The notes below the pieces were generated by a model that ran no database searches, was not told the origin of the DNA, and was given only the letters and a program-made list of their open reading frames with translations. Below are positions 23,881-33,201 of a DNA stretch of 43,528 bases, in pieces (the first letter of the stretch is position 1; each line of letters begins with the position of its first letter). Location: the NCBI GenBank assembly GCA_024277175.1, contig JAJRVT010000400.1, forward strand, positions 1 through 43,528, written 5' to 3'. A program made the position numbers and the translations under genes. The DNA is from Chloroflexota bacterium (GTDB lineage Bacteria; Chloroflexota; Anaerolineae; Caldilineales; Caldilineaceae).

Positions 23881-25866
23881 ATGGCAGAAGCTATCGACAG
23901 ACTACCCAAAAGTCGGCGACGCCCATTGCACCTGGGCACGCGCATCGCGTTGAGCATCAACCTGGCCGTCGTGCTCGTCAGCCTGGTGATCTTCTTTTGG
24001 ATCTACGCGCTGCAACAACGCCAGGTGCTCGGCCTTGTGGAAGCGGAGGCCCAGTCGCTGCTCAATTCCATGGTGTTGATGCGTAAATGGGTTGCGGACT
24101 ACGGCGGCGTCTGGACAGAGGATCCGGGAGAGTCCTATTTCGAAGAGAGAAACGGCTTCTATCTGAAGACGCCAGCCATGGTCACCAAGGAGATTTCGCA
24201 CCTGTCGGAAAAGGAAGGACGCTTCAGCTACCACATCACCAGCGACAAGTTGAAAAATGAAGCGAACGCGCCGCTGCCGTCCGAGCATGAGATGTTGGCG
24301 GCGTTCGCTTTTGGGCGGGGCGAGTATGGCCGGGTGGAACTGATCGACGGCGAGCGCGTCTACCATTACATGGCGCCGCTGCACATCGAAAAATCCTGCC
24401 TCAAATGCCATGAAGACCAGGGGTACGCCATCGGCGATCTGCGCGGCGGCCTGAGCGTCTTCCTGCCCATGGACAGGGTTGATCGCGCCCTGGCCCAGAA
24501 CCGGCTGACGCTTGGCTTCTCGGCCGCGGTGGTCATCCTGTTGCTTATCTCCCTCTACCTGCTGGTGCGCAGCCTGATCGTCGCCCCCATCGAAGAGCTC
24601 AAGGCTGTGACCACGGCCGTGGGCCAAGGGGACTATCGCGTCCGCTCCCACATCAGGACTGGCGACGAACTGGAATCCCTGGGCAACGCCATCAATCAGA
24701 TGGTGGTGCGGCTCAAGACTTCCCATGACGAGCTCGAAGCCAAAGTGCAGCAACGCACCAAAGAATTGGATGTGCTTTCCAAAATCGCGCTCTCGCTGAG
24801 CAGCGACCAGACGCTCTCCGAGACGCTGGATCAGGCCCTCGACGACGTCTTCGATGTGACCTCCGCGGACAGCGGCGCTATTCATCTCTATTCCGCTGAA
24901 AAGCAGACCTTGGAACTGGTGGCCCGGCGCGGATTGCCTACGACCATAGAGAACTGTGCGGGACGCACCGATCAGGGACAATGCGTCCCCAGGCAGGTCT
25001 CCCATAATGGCCAGATCATCCGTTGCAACAGCGCCATCGACGTCGCCCCATGCACCCAGCGCTGCCCGCTACACGGGTTCACCGGCGACCTGATCGCCGC
25101 GCCCCTGCGCGCGAAAGACCGTATCATGGGCGTGGTGACCCTCATCACCCACCAGGCCCAAGGGTTTTCAGAGGATACGGTGCAGTTGTTGGAGTGTATC
25201 GGCCATCAACTGGGCGTGGGCGTCGAGAACGCCGAGTTCCGCTCACGCTCCTGGCGCATGGCCACGCTGGAGGAGCGGGCCCGGCTGGCGCGTGAATTGC
25301 ACGACAACCTGGGGCAGACCATCGGTTATCTCAACCTGAATACGCGCATCATCGCCGACATGGTCAAGAATGGGCAGCACGATTCGGCGTTGGAGGCGTT
25401 GGAGGACATGCGCCTGTCCACCCGCAGCGCGTACGACGATGTGCGTTGGGCCATTCTCGATCTGCGCGCGCCGGGCGAAAGGGAGCAGGATTTTGGCGCG
25501 GCGCTGTGTGAATATCTGGATGAATTCGAGGTGCAGACAGGTCTCGAATGCGAAGTCGTCACAACAGATGGGAAGAGTCTTTCACCCGATGTCACGGTGC
25601 AACTCATTCGCATCGTGCAGGAAGCCATGCACAACGTCCGTAAGCACGCCCAGGCCAGCCGCATCTGGGTGAAGCTCGAAACAGATAATGCCATGACCCG
25701 GTTGAGCATCGAAGATGACGGCGTCGGCATCGACAACTGTCCGCCCGATCCGATGACGCGCCATTTCGGCCTGCATTCCATGCGCGAACGGGCAGAGGCC
25801 ATCGGCTGGCGTCTGGAGATCGGGCCCCGTCGCGAGGGCGGCACCCAGGTGGTGGTGAGTTGTTAG
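23881..25866 (+). CDS. NarX-like sensor histidine kinase with c-heme sensor domain
   Basis: A 661-residue membrane kinase. A helix at 24-43 and another at 209-230 enclose an extracytoplasmic domain of the Tll0287/DUF3365 type, whose motif CLKCH at 173-177 should bind c-type heme. HAMP (about 230-282) and a coiled coil follow. A GAF domain (310-452) carries five clustered cysteines at 359, 368, 382, 391 and 395. The HisKA_3 helix has His474 in ARELHDNLGQT, and the HATPase domain contains EDDGVGID. It probably senses redox state, NO or nitrogen oxides and phosphorylates NarL-type regulators encoded on either side. The start has GGAGAG upstream. The heme would need the Ccm system encoded nearby. 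Specific ligand and targets are unknown. Confidence 0.9.
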   Translation: MAEAIDRLPKSRRRPLHLGTRIALSINLAVVLVSLVIFFWIYALQQRQVLGLVEAEAQSLLNSMVLMRKWVADYGGVWTEDPGESYFEERNGFYLKTPAMVTKEISHLSEKEGRFSYHITSDKLKNEANAPLPSEHEMLAAFAFGRGEYGRVELIDGERVYHYMAPLHIEKSCLKCHEDQGYAIGDLRGGLSVFLPMDRVDRALAQNRLTLGFSAAVVILLLISLYLLVRSLIVAPIEELKAVTTAVGQGDYRVRSHIRTGDELESLGNAINQMVVRLKTSHDELEAKVQQRTKELDVLSKIALSLSSDQTLSETLDQALDDVFDVTSADSGAIHLYSAEKQTLELVARRGLPTTIENCAGRTDQGQCVPRQVSHNGQIIRCNSAIDVAPCTQRCPLHGFTGDLIAAPLRAKDRIMGVVTLITHQAQGFSEDTVQLLECIGHQLGVGVENAEFRSRSWRMATLEERARLARELHDNLGQTIGYLNLNTRIIADMVKNGQHDSALEALEDMRLSTRSAYDDVRWAILDLRAPGEREQDFGAALCEYLDEFEVQTGLECEVVTTDGKSLSPDVTVQLIRIVQEAMHNVRKHAQASRIWVKLETDNAMTRLSIEDDGVGIDNCPPDPMTRHFGLHSMRERAEAIGWRLEIGPRREGGTQVVVSC

Positions 25867-25870
25867 AATT

Positions 25871-25925
25871 ATGAGATCGGAGATTGAAGAGATTGGGGCT
25901 CAGCCCAACATCTCCAATCTCTAAT
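25871..25925. repeat. AATCTCC-type inverted repeat, copy 2
   Basis: GAGATTGAAGAGATTGGGG and CCCAACATCTCCAATCTCT pair imperfectly with a GCTCAG loop. It lies between the kinase stop and the second regulator start and may separate their expression. Confidence 0.75.
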
Positions 25926-25946
25926 ACTGGAAGACGGAGGTGCGTC

Positions 25947-26507
25947 TTGACGTCACAGAGTCAGGAACAGATCAGGATCCTGGTCGCCGATGATCACCCC
26001 TTGTTCCGCAAGGGAATCATCTACATGCTCAATTCACATGAAGATATGATCGTCGTCGGCGAAGCCGGTAATGGCGATGAAGCGCTGCAATTGGCCAGGG
26101 AACTGATGCCCGATCTGGTGTTGATGGATGTCCAGATGCCCGGCTGCAACGGCCTGGAGGCCACGCGGATGATCATGAAGGAGATGCCATACATCAAGAT
26201 CGTCATGCTCACGTTCTCTGATGACAATCACAACCTGTTCGAGGCCATCAAGAGCGGCGCCCAGGGGTATTTGCTCAAGAGCCTGGAGCCTGAAGAGTTG
26301 GCCGACATGCTGCGCGGGGTCTTCCGTGATGAAGCCCCTATCTCGCCGACGACAGCCAGCCGTATTCTGCGCGAGTTCAGCCGCCAGACGCGCCGGGACG
26401 GCAAACCCAGCGTCCGCGATCTGACCCCGCGTGAGGTGGAGTTGTTGCGCCTGGTGGCCAACGGCGCGTCGAATAAGGAGATCGCTGACGAGCTTGTGGT
26501 GACGTAG
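25947..26507 (+). CDS. NarL-type response regulator truncated by an in-frame TAG
   Basis: The reading frame gives 186 residues: a complete receiver (Asp61 in [14 protein letters not shown], acidic pair at 15-16, Lys in YLLKSL) and the first part of a LuxR-type helix-turn-helix ([25 protein letters not shown]). It stops at TAG (26505-26507), exactly where the recognition helix would begin. The same frame continues with HTVKNHLRNILRK and a normal C-terminus. The start is a TTG at 25947 with GGAGG 6-7 bases upstream; a farther ATG at 25884 has no such site. The product should accept a phosphoryl group but not bind DNA normally. It may be a recent nonsense mutant, a receiver-only product, or a leaky-stop gene. 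Confidence 0.85.
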   Translation: MTSQSQEQIRILVADDHPLFRKGIIYMLNSHEDMIVVGEAGNGDEALQLARELMPDLVLMDVQMPGCNGLEATRMIMKEMPYIKIVMLTFSDDNHNLFEAIKSGAQGYLLKSLEPEELADMLRGVFRDEAPISPTTASRILREFSRQTRRDGKPSVRDLTPREVELLRLVANGASNKEIADELVVT

Positions 26508-26651
26508 CACACCGTCAAGAACCATCTGCGTAACATACTCAGGAAGCTGCACCTGCGCAATCGGGTGCAGGCCGCGGTCTTCGCGGTCCGGGAGGGCCTG
26601 GCCGACGGCGTCTCCCTTGGCGAAGAGGATGATGAATTTGGGATCTATTGA
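26508..26651 (+). pseudogene. In-frame DNA-binding remainder after the TAG
   Basis: These 47 codons plus a TGA stop encode HTVKNHLRNILRKLHLRNRV and a further tail, matching the second half of a NarL helix-turn-helix with no other disruption. It aligns directly with the same part of the first regulator (22906-23616). One base change (for example TAG to CAG or GAG) would restore a 234-residue regulator. Confidence 0.88.
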
Positions 26652-26719
26652 GGGAGACGCTCCCCAATAGTCGCACGGATTGAAGCATTCCGGGAATACT
26701 GGCCCGAAACAGGCGTCAA

Positions 26720-26752
26720 AAAAGGGGGACCAACAATGTTGGTCCCCCTTTT
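26720..26752. terminator. Bidirectional rho-independent terminator
   Basis: The arms AAAAGGGGGACCAACA and its complement (16 bp each) form a GC-rich stem flanked by A and T tracts on both sides. It lies between the convergent regulator (plus) and octaheme cytochrome (minus) genes and can end transcripts from both directions. Confidence 0.93.
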
Positions 26753-26795
26753 ATACTATCTGCCGAGCAGGGTGACAGGAGTTTGAACCCAGCGG

Positions 26796-28430
26796 CTATT
26801 CGCCTTCGTACACCCAGCCGGGGGCGCCGGGCAACTCAAGATCGATAACCTGCTCTTGCGTAGCAGCGGCATCGAGTTTGAGACCGGCCACGTGAACCTG
26901 GAACTCCGGCGGCAGCTCGAACATTTCACCGCTTTCATATTCGCGGTTCTCGTACATCTCCTGGACCAACTCCCATTGCTTGTCAGAGAGCAGCCCGGCG
27001 TTGTACACCGCTTCCACGTTGGCGTAGGCCCGTTCCCAGTACTCATCCAGCGTGGCCTCGTCGCCCCGGTTCATCATGATCTTGGACGTGTAATCGTCGC
27101 CCTTGCGGTAGGCGAGGATATCGGGACCCCAGGCCGTGCCCGGCACATCGTAGAAGGGATAGAGCCAGAACTTGTTAGGATCATCGGAGGCCACCCACGC
27201 CTCGGCTTCGGGCAAGCCCTTCTCGGCCGCGTCGCGGATGATCCCGATGAGATCGTGCTGCAACTCCCAGATGCCATGCCACTGGGTGTAGTCAGCGCCC
27301 ATCATCAGCGCGCCGTGGCGGTAGCGTCGCCCCTCGTGATGCCAGACGTAGTAGGCGATTTCCTCCACCTCTTCGTCGTAGCCGGCCACGGTGAAGGGGG
27401 CCAACCCTTCGAAACCGGGCGTCACGATCATGCCGGCGTCGTTCATGGCGTTGAGCCAGCGTTTGGTCTCCCGGTAGATCTCGTTGTACTGCAATGCATT
27501 GAGATCGCCGATCAGGAGATAGCGCTCGATAAAGGGCTGAGCATGGCACTGGCGACAGACCGTCTCCATGTTCTCGCGCTTCTCCTGCCAGAGCAGGCCG
27601 TCGCCCCAGGCTTCGGTGGTGCGGATGGTGTACGGAGCCTGGGTCTCCCAGGACATGCGCTCGCCCACGTCGTGGGTGGACGCGATGCCGGGTGCGGCGT
27701 CCATGTGACAGGTGGTGCAGGTGGGCACCGGCAGCGGCGTCAGCCCGTCGTTGTCCTCGCTCTTGTAGCCCAGATCCCACTCACTCATATGCGTGGTGAA
27801 GATATTGCCGTGCTTGGACTCCAGATAGATCTCGATGTGAGGATGGTCGGGACCGATGTGGCACTCGCCGCAGGTGTAGGGGTTGCGGGCCACGGCCACA
27901 TCGAAGCTATGCTTGGGATGGCAAGCGTCGCATTCGCCCACGCTCTGGTCCGGCCAGAAGTGGCCGATATTGTGGCACTCCTGACAGCCGTGCTTGGTGG
28001 CCAGGGTCGGCTCCAGCACTTTGCGATCGAACGAATTGGCCATGAAGATCATGGCGGTCGCAGCGTGTTTGCTGCGGGAGAACTCTTCGACCTCTTCATC
28101 GTGACAGGCGGCGCAGTCCTTGGGCGTCGGATGCCGGGCCACAGTAACGCCCTCATGCTCCCAAGCGTCGAAGTCGTCCGCCTCGGCTGCGTGACAATCC
28201 AGGCAGAGCGCGCCCTCACCGTCGCCGGCGTTGACCGGGTTGTGGGCGCTTCCTTCCCACGCCTCCACCATCTTGGGCGTCTCGTCTGTATGGCAGTCGA
28301 TACAATCTTGCGAAGCGCCTGCGTCCTGCGCCAATACGTTGCCGGCAAACTGACCGGCAGCCAGGAACATGAATAGCGCCGCTACGATCAGGATGCCGAG
28401 TCGAATGGTAAATGGAACTTTTCTATTCAT
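26796..28430 (-). CDS. Octaheme cytochrome c of the hydroxylamine oxidoreductase family
   Basis: A 544-residue exported cytochrome with a signal peptide cleaved near VLAQ (residue 34). Eight CxxCH sites lie at 43, 76, 106, 149, 167, 187, 238 and 292. The stretch CDACHPKHSFDVAVARNP, CGECHIGPDHPHIEIYLESKHG is typical of the HAO family. GADYTQWHG near 378-386 is another family segment. No CxxCK site is present, which argues against NrfA and against octaheme nitrite or tetrathionate reductases with a lysine-ligated heme. In bacteria with Nap but no NrfA, octahemes of this family are thought to reduce nitrite or hydroxylamine to ammonium; in nitrifiers they oxidise hydroxylamine. The Nap genes here favour the reductive role. 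No C-terminal membrane anchor is seen. AAGGGG lies 8 bases before the ATG. Confidence 0.9.
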   Translation of the reverse strand: MNRKVPFTIRLGILIVAALFMFLAAGQFAGNVLAQDAGASQDCIDCHTDETPKMVEAWEGSAHNPVNAGDGEGALCLDCHAAEADDFDAWEHEGVTVARHPTPKDCAACHDEEVEEFSRSKHAATAMIFMANSFDRKVLEPTLATKHGCQECHNIGHFWPDQSVGECDACHPKHSFDVAVARNPYTCGECHIGPDHPHIEIYLESKHGNIFTTHMSEWDLGYKSEDNDGLTPLPVPTCTTCHMDAAPGIASTHDVGERMSWETQAPYTIRTTEAWGDGLLWQEKRENMETVCRQCHAQPFIERYLLIGDLNALQYNEIYRETKRWLNAMNDAGMIVTPGFEGLAPFTVAGYDEEVEEIAYYVWHHEGRRYRHGALMMGADYTQWHGIWELQHDLIGIIRDAAEKGLPEAEAWVASDDPNKFWLYPFYDVPGTAWGPDILAYRKGDDYTSKIMMNRGDEATLDEYWERAYANVEAVYNAGLLSDKQWELVQEMYENREYESGEMFELPPEFQVHVAGLKLDAAATQEQVIDLELPGAPGWVYEGE

Positions 28431-28778
28431 CCTATTCGCCCCTTCAACAGAAATGGTTGGTAAGATAGCTGAAAATTGGGAACCCGATTCAATCCATACG
28501 CACTCCCTCTCTCAGTTGTCGGTCGTCATAATCAATTACGGATCGCGCGCTGCTCTGTGGATAAAACAATGATACCTTCCCATAGCCAACAAATCTATCC
28601 TCTTTTTCACGCATTTCCGCCACCTGATAGAGCTATGAAAATATAGCTCTTCCGAGAGCATCGACTGGTCACAGAAGCAACTATATAGGCGCGACTCCAC
28701 CAATGGAACGCGGATGACGCGTTCCATTGTCCTTCTCCAAATTTGCGCGCGCACAGAAGTTCTGGTTTCATTGGGGGC
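28431..28778. other. Divergent upstream region of the octaheme and HAS-barrel genes
   Basis: This 348-base gap is AT-rich and must hold promoters for both directions. It contains a small hairpin AGAGCTAT/ATAGCTCT (28630-28651) and a short perfect palindrome at 28701-28729. No exact FNR-type box and no gene were seen. Confidence 0.55.
28701..28729. repeat. Collapsed 29-bp form of the GAACGCGGATT repeat
   Basis: The arms CAATGGAACGCG (28701-28712) and its complement (28718-28729) flank only GATGA. It retains the outer arms of the double-hairpin family and lacks the inner hairpin. Confidence 0.85.
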
Positions 28779-29396
28779 ATGGACACCCAACCCGGCCCGC
28801 GCATCGGCAAGATCGTCAGCTCCAACAGTCACATCGACTACGTCTGCCAGGTCTACGGACCTCGCGAATATGATCCCCTGCCCGCGCCCGATGACTACGC
28901 CTTCGGTTCCTTCGTGGCTATCCAGGCCGACGACGGGCGCGCGCCCGCGGGGCGACTGGTCGGCGTCATCTACAACACGCTGCTGGTCAACCCGGACTAC
29001 GGCAACCTGGGTCCCCGGCTCAGCCCCCGCCAGGACCTGACCGTCTTTTCGCCCGACTATCTCTCGGAAACCGCCACCCTGGTGGGCGTCATGGCCCTGG
29101 GCTGGATCGACGCCGCCGGCCAGGTGAGCCAGGGCGCGCCGGCCCTGGCCGCCACCATCAACGCGCCCGTGCGCCGGCTCTCTGACAAGGAAGTCTGTGA
29201 TTTCCACCGGGGAGCGGACGGCCGCCTGCGCCTGCACTATCTCCCCCTGCTCATGGCCCAGAGCGACCCGCTCATCGCCCCCCTGCTGCTCACCATCGTA
29301 GACCGCCTGCGCGACCTCTTCCCGGACCAGCGCCAGCGGCTCGCGGTCATGCGCAACAACCTGGCCTGGAAGCAGGTCGTCCGTCCCGCGGGGTAG
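28779..29396 (+). CDS. HAS-barrel-like partner of HerA
   Basis: A 205-residue cytoplasmic protein encoded directly upstream of herA. The N-terminal half (IGKIVSSNS, FGSFVAIQADDGR, GRLVGVIYNTLLVN) resembles the HAS barrel that also starts HerA ATPases. The C-terminal half is mostly helical. No nuclease motif typical of NurA was seen, although HerA is normally paired with NurA. A role as a regulatory or assembly partner of HerA is inferred from position only. The start at 28779 has a G-rich stretch close upstream. The domain call is tentative. Confidence 0.65.
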   Translation: MDTQPGPRIGKIVSSNSHIDYVCQVYGPREYDPLPAPDDYAFGSFVAIQADDGRAPAGRLVGVIYNTLLVNPDYGNLGPRLSPRQDLTVFSPDYLSETATLVGVMALGWIDAAGQVSQGAPALAATINAPVRRLSDKEVCDFHRGADGRLRLHYLPLLMAQSDPLIAPLLLTIVDRLRDLFPDQRQRLAVMRNNLAWKQVVRPAG

Positions 29397-29495
29397 GGCA
29401 AGGGGCAGGTTGCAAGTGGCAAGTTGCAAGTGGCTGGTCATTCGTCGTTCGTCATTCGTCACACTTACGTTTCACGCCTTACGCATTACGCACTC
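29397..29495. repeat. Short direct-repeat tract before herA
   Basis: The tract has GTTGCAAGTGGCAA repeated, then CATTCGTCGTTCGTCATTCGTCA, then TTACGTTTCACGCCTTACGCA. It occupies the whole gap between the two genes and leaves the herA start without a visible ribosome site. Confidence 0.75.
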
Positions 29496-31169
<1,674 letters not shown>

Positions 31170-31200
31170 AAAATTAGTATCTATTCAGCGACCATCAGGG

Positions 31201-31293
31201 GAACGCGGATTTTCACGGACGAGAGCAGATTTTCACGGATTTTTTCAGAAAAAATCCGTGAAAATTCGTTTGTATCAGCGAGAATCCGCGTTC
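31201..31293. repeat. GAACGCGGATT double-hairpin repeat, copy 4
   Basis: Outer arms GAACGCGGATT and AATCCGCGTTC enclose inner arms AGATTTTCACGGATTTTT and its near-complement. The copy lies between convergent herA and CBS-protein genes. Confidence 0.9.
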
Positions 31294-31327
31294 TACCGGA
31301 GCCTGCCTGAATAGTCACAAAAATTAA

Positions 31328-31440
31328 GAGAATGGGAGATTGAGGAGATTGGAGATTGACGCACGATCGACGAATCCCCAATCTCCCAATCTCTTTAATC
31401 TCCCAATCTCCAATCTTTAATCCTCAATCCTCAATTTCCC
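31328..31440. repeat. AATCTCC-type inverted repeat, copy 3
   Basis: GAGATTGAGGAGATTGGAGATTG is mirrored by several copies of AATCTCCCAATCTC and CAATCCTCAAT. It runs to the end of the CBS-protein gene and overlaps its stop codon region. Confidence 0.75.
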
Positions 31441-31940
31441 TCATCCTCTTCCGCATTCCGCGTCACCAACTCCAACTCCAGCTTCTCGATCAGCCGCACC
31501 ATATCCGTACGCGAGATCACGCCGATGACCTTGCCATTGGAGACCACGGGCATGAGGGTGACTTCGGGGTCGAGCATGCGCTCCATGGCCTCATCGATGT
31601 CGGCGTCCGGGCCGATGGTCATTTTCTCCAGATCGTCCTCGCCCATGAGTTCGCCGGCATTGGTGGCCAGGGCCTGTTGCAGCCGCTCCCGGTACTCCTT
31701 ATATTCGCCCGGTTTCAGGGGAATGACGGCCGAGAGAAAGGTGTAGTAGGTCGGCGCGTGGATGGGGGCGTTGCGGGAGATGAGGTCGATCTCGGTGACG
31801 AGGCCCAGCAGGTTCTGGTTTTCATCGACCACGGGCACGCCGCTGATGTGGTTCTCGCGCATGATGCGTGCCACGTCCCGCACAGATGCGTCCGGCGTCA
31901 CGGTGATGGCCGGGCTGCTCATGATATCGCGAACTTTCAT
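31431..31940 (-). CDS. CBS-domain pair protein
   Basis: A 169-residue protein with two CBS domains: MKVRDIMSSPAITVTPDAS to about residue 65 (HISGVPVVDENQNLLGLVTEIDL) and about 105-165 (TLMPVVSNGKVIGVISRTDMV). A helical insert joins them. CBS pairs bind adenine nucleotides and usually regulate a partner; here the protein stands alone. AAGGAGAG lies 9 bases before the ATG at 31940, so longer starts are unneeded. It is transcribed away from the aldo/keto reductase gene. Confidence 0.9.
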   Translation of the reverse strand: MKVRDIMSSPAITVTPDASVRDVARIMRENHISGVPVVDENQNLLGLVTEIDLISRNAPIHAPTYYTFLSAVIPLKPGEYKEYRERLQQALATNAGELMGEDDLEKMTIGPDADIDEAMERMLDPEVTLMPVVSNGKVIGVISRTDMVRLIEKLELELVTRNAEEDEGN

Positions 31941-32112
31941 GGTGACTCTCCTTGGATGGTGCGTCATAAGTGACGAGTGATGCGTGACGAGTGACTTGTC
32001 ACCTGTAGCTTGCTCTATTATAGACGGTCATAGGGCGGGGCGCCCAATCCACCTGATCTGTATCCGGTGCTTTGTGGTACACTATGGATGGATTATTTCG
32101 CCGGGGATGATT
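31941..32112. other. Leader region of the CBS-protein gene
   Basis: The first part contains a short direct repeat GTGACGAGTGAT/GTGACGAGTGAC (31972-31995). The rest must hold the promoter for the minus-strand gene. No further gene is seen. Confidence 0.5.
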
Positions 32113-32205
32113 GGAACGCGGATTTTCCGGGAACAAACGGATTGACACGGATTTTTCATGAAAAATTCGTGACAATCCGCTCCTATCTGTGAAAATCCGC
32201 GTTAC
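32113..32205. repeat. GAACGCGGATT double-hairpin repeat, copy 5
   Basis: Outer arms GAACGCGGATTTTC (32114-32127) and GAAAATCCGCGTTAC (32191-32205) flank an inner hairpin CGGATTGACACGG with its imperfect complement. It lies in a divergent intergenic region, so it is not restricted to gene ends. Confidence 0.88.
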
Positions 32206-32236
32206 AATCATCCTCCTCATACCAAAGGAGCTTCCC

Positions 32237-33106
32237 ATGAGCGCCAAGACCATCGAAAAACGACCCTTCGGCCGCACGGGCCACATGAGTTCCGCGACCC
32301 TCTTCGGGGCCGCGGCCTTGGGCAACGTGACCCAGGAAGAGGCCGACCGCACCCTGGACCTGCTGCTGGAGTACGGCGTCAACCACATCGACGTGGCGGC
32401 CTCCTATGGCGACGCCGAGCTGCGCATCGGCCCGTGGATGCCCCGCTATCGCGACCAGTTCTTCCTGGCCACCAAGACCGGCGAACGGGACTACGCCGCG
32501 GCCCGGGACGAAATCCACCGTTCCCTGGACCGGCTCCAGACCGACCACGTGGACCTGATCCAGCTTCACGCCCTCTTCCACCCCGACGAGTGGGAGCAGG
32601 CCATGGGACCCGGCGGCGCGCTGGAGGCGGCCATCGAAGCCCGGGAGCAGGGGCTGGCCCGCTACATCGGCGTCACCGGGCACGGGCTGACCGTGGCCGC
32701 CATGCACCTGCGTAGCCTGGAGCGCTTCGACTTCGATTCGGTGCTCCTGCCCTACAACTATGTGATGATGCAGAACGAGCGCTACGCCCAGGACTTCGAG
32801 CGCCTGATGGTTATCTGCGAAGCCCGCAATGTGGCCGTTCAGACCATCAAATCCCTGGCCCGGGGACCGTGGGCCACCAAGCCCCACACCCGCGCCACCT
32901 GGTACGAGCCCCTGGAGGATCAGGCCGACATCGACGTGGCCGTCCACTGGGTCCTGGGCCGGCCTGGCATCTTCCTCAACACCACCGGCGACATCAACCT
33001 CCTGCCCAAGGTCCTGGACGCAGCCGCCCGTTTCCAGACCCGCCCCAGCGACGAAGAAATGGCCGCGATGGTGGAGCGGGAGAGGATGACGCCGCTGTTT
33101 AATTGA
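32237..33106 (+). CDS. Aldo/keto reductase family protein
   Basis: A 289-residue NAD(P)H-dependent oxidoreductase with the TIM-barrel pattern of the family. The catalytic tetrad can be placed at Asp52, Tyr57, Lys80 and His111 ([21 protein letters not shown]). The segment YIGVTGHG follows. Substrate is unknown. The start has AAAGGAG 6 bases before the ATG; the frame extends upstream into the repeat without a signal. It stands alone between two repeats and is convergent with the helicase gene. Confidence 0.88.
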   Translation: MSAKTIEKRPFGRTGHMSSATLFGAAALGNVTQEEADRTLDLLLEYGVNHIDVAASYGDAELRIGPWMPRYRDQFFLATKTGERDYAAARDEIHRSLDRLQTDHVDLIQLHALFHPDEWEQAMGPGGALEAAIEAREQGLARYIGVTGHGLTVAAMHLRSLERFDFDSVLLPYNYVMMQNERYAQDFERLMVICEARNVAVQTIKSLARGPWATKPHTRATWYEPLEDQADIDVAVHWVLGRPGIFLNTTGDINLLPKVLDAAARFQTRPSDEEMAAMVERERMTPLFN

Positions 33107-33201
33107 AAATTGAAGATTGAAAATTAAAGATTGGGTATCGGGAGATCTGCGTTCAACGGGTAATCTCCCGATACCCAATTTTCAATCCTCAATCTTCAAT
33201 T
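33107..33201. repeat. AATCTCC/TTGAAGATTGAAAA-type inverted repeat, copy 4
   Basis: AATTGAAAATTGAAGATTGA and GGGTATCGGGAGAT are mirrored by ATCTCCCGATACCC and CAATCCTCAATCTTCAATTT. It lies between convergent genes and includes the stop codon region of the helicase, so it could end transcripts in both directions. Confidence 0.8.

Noticed and set aside
26505..26507. TAG as a globally reassigned codon
   Set aside because: TAG serves as the normal stop of several other genes in the window, including napA, the FeS and NrfD subunits, the kinase and comEC.
26796..28430. Octaheme as NrfA or lysine-ligated octaheme nitrite/tetrathionate reductase
   Set aside because: No CxxCK motif is present, and the motif layout matches the HAO family.
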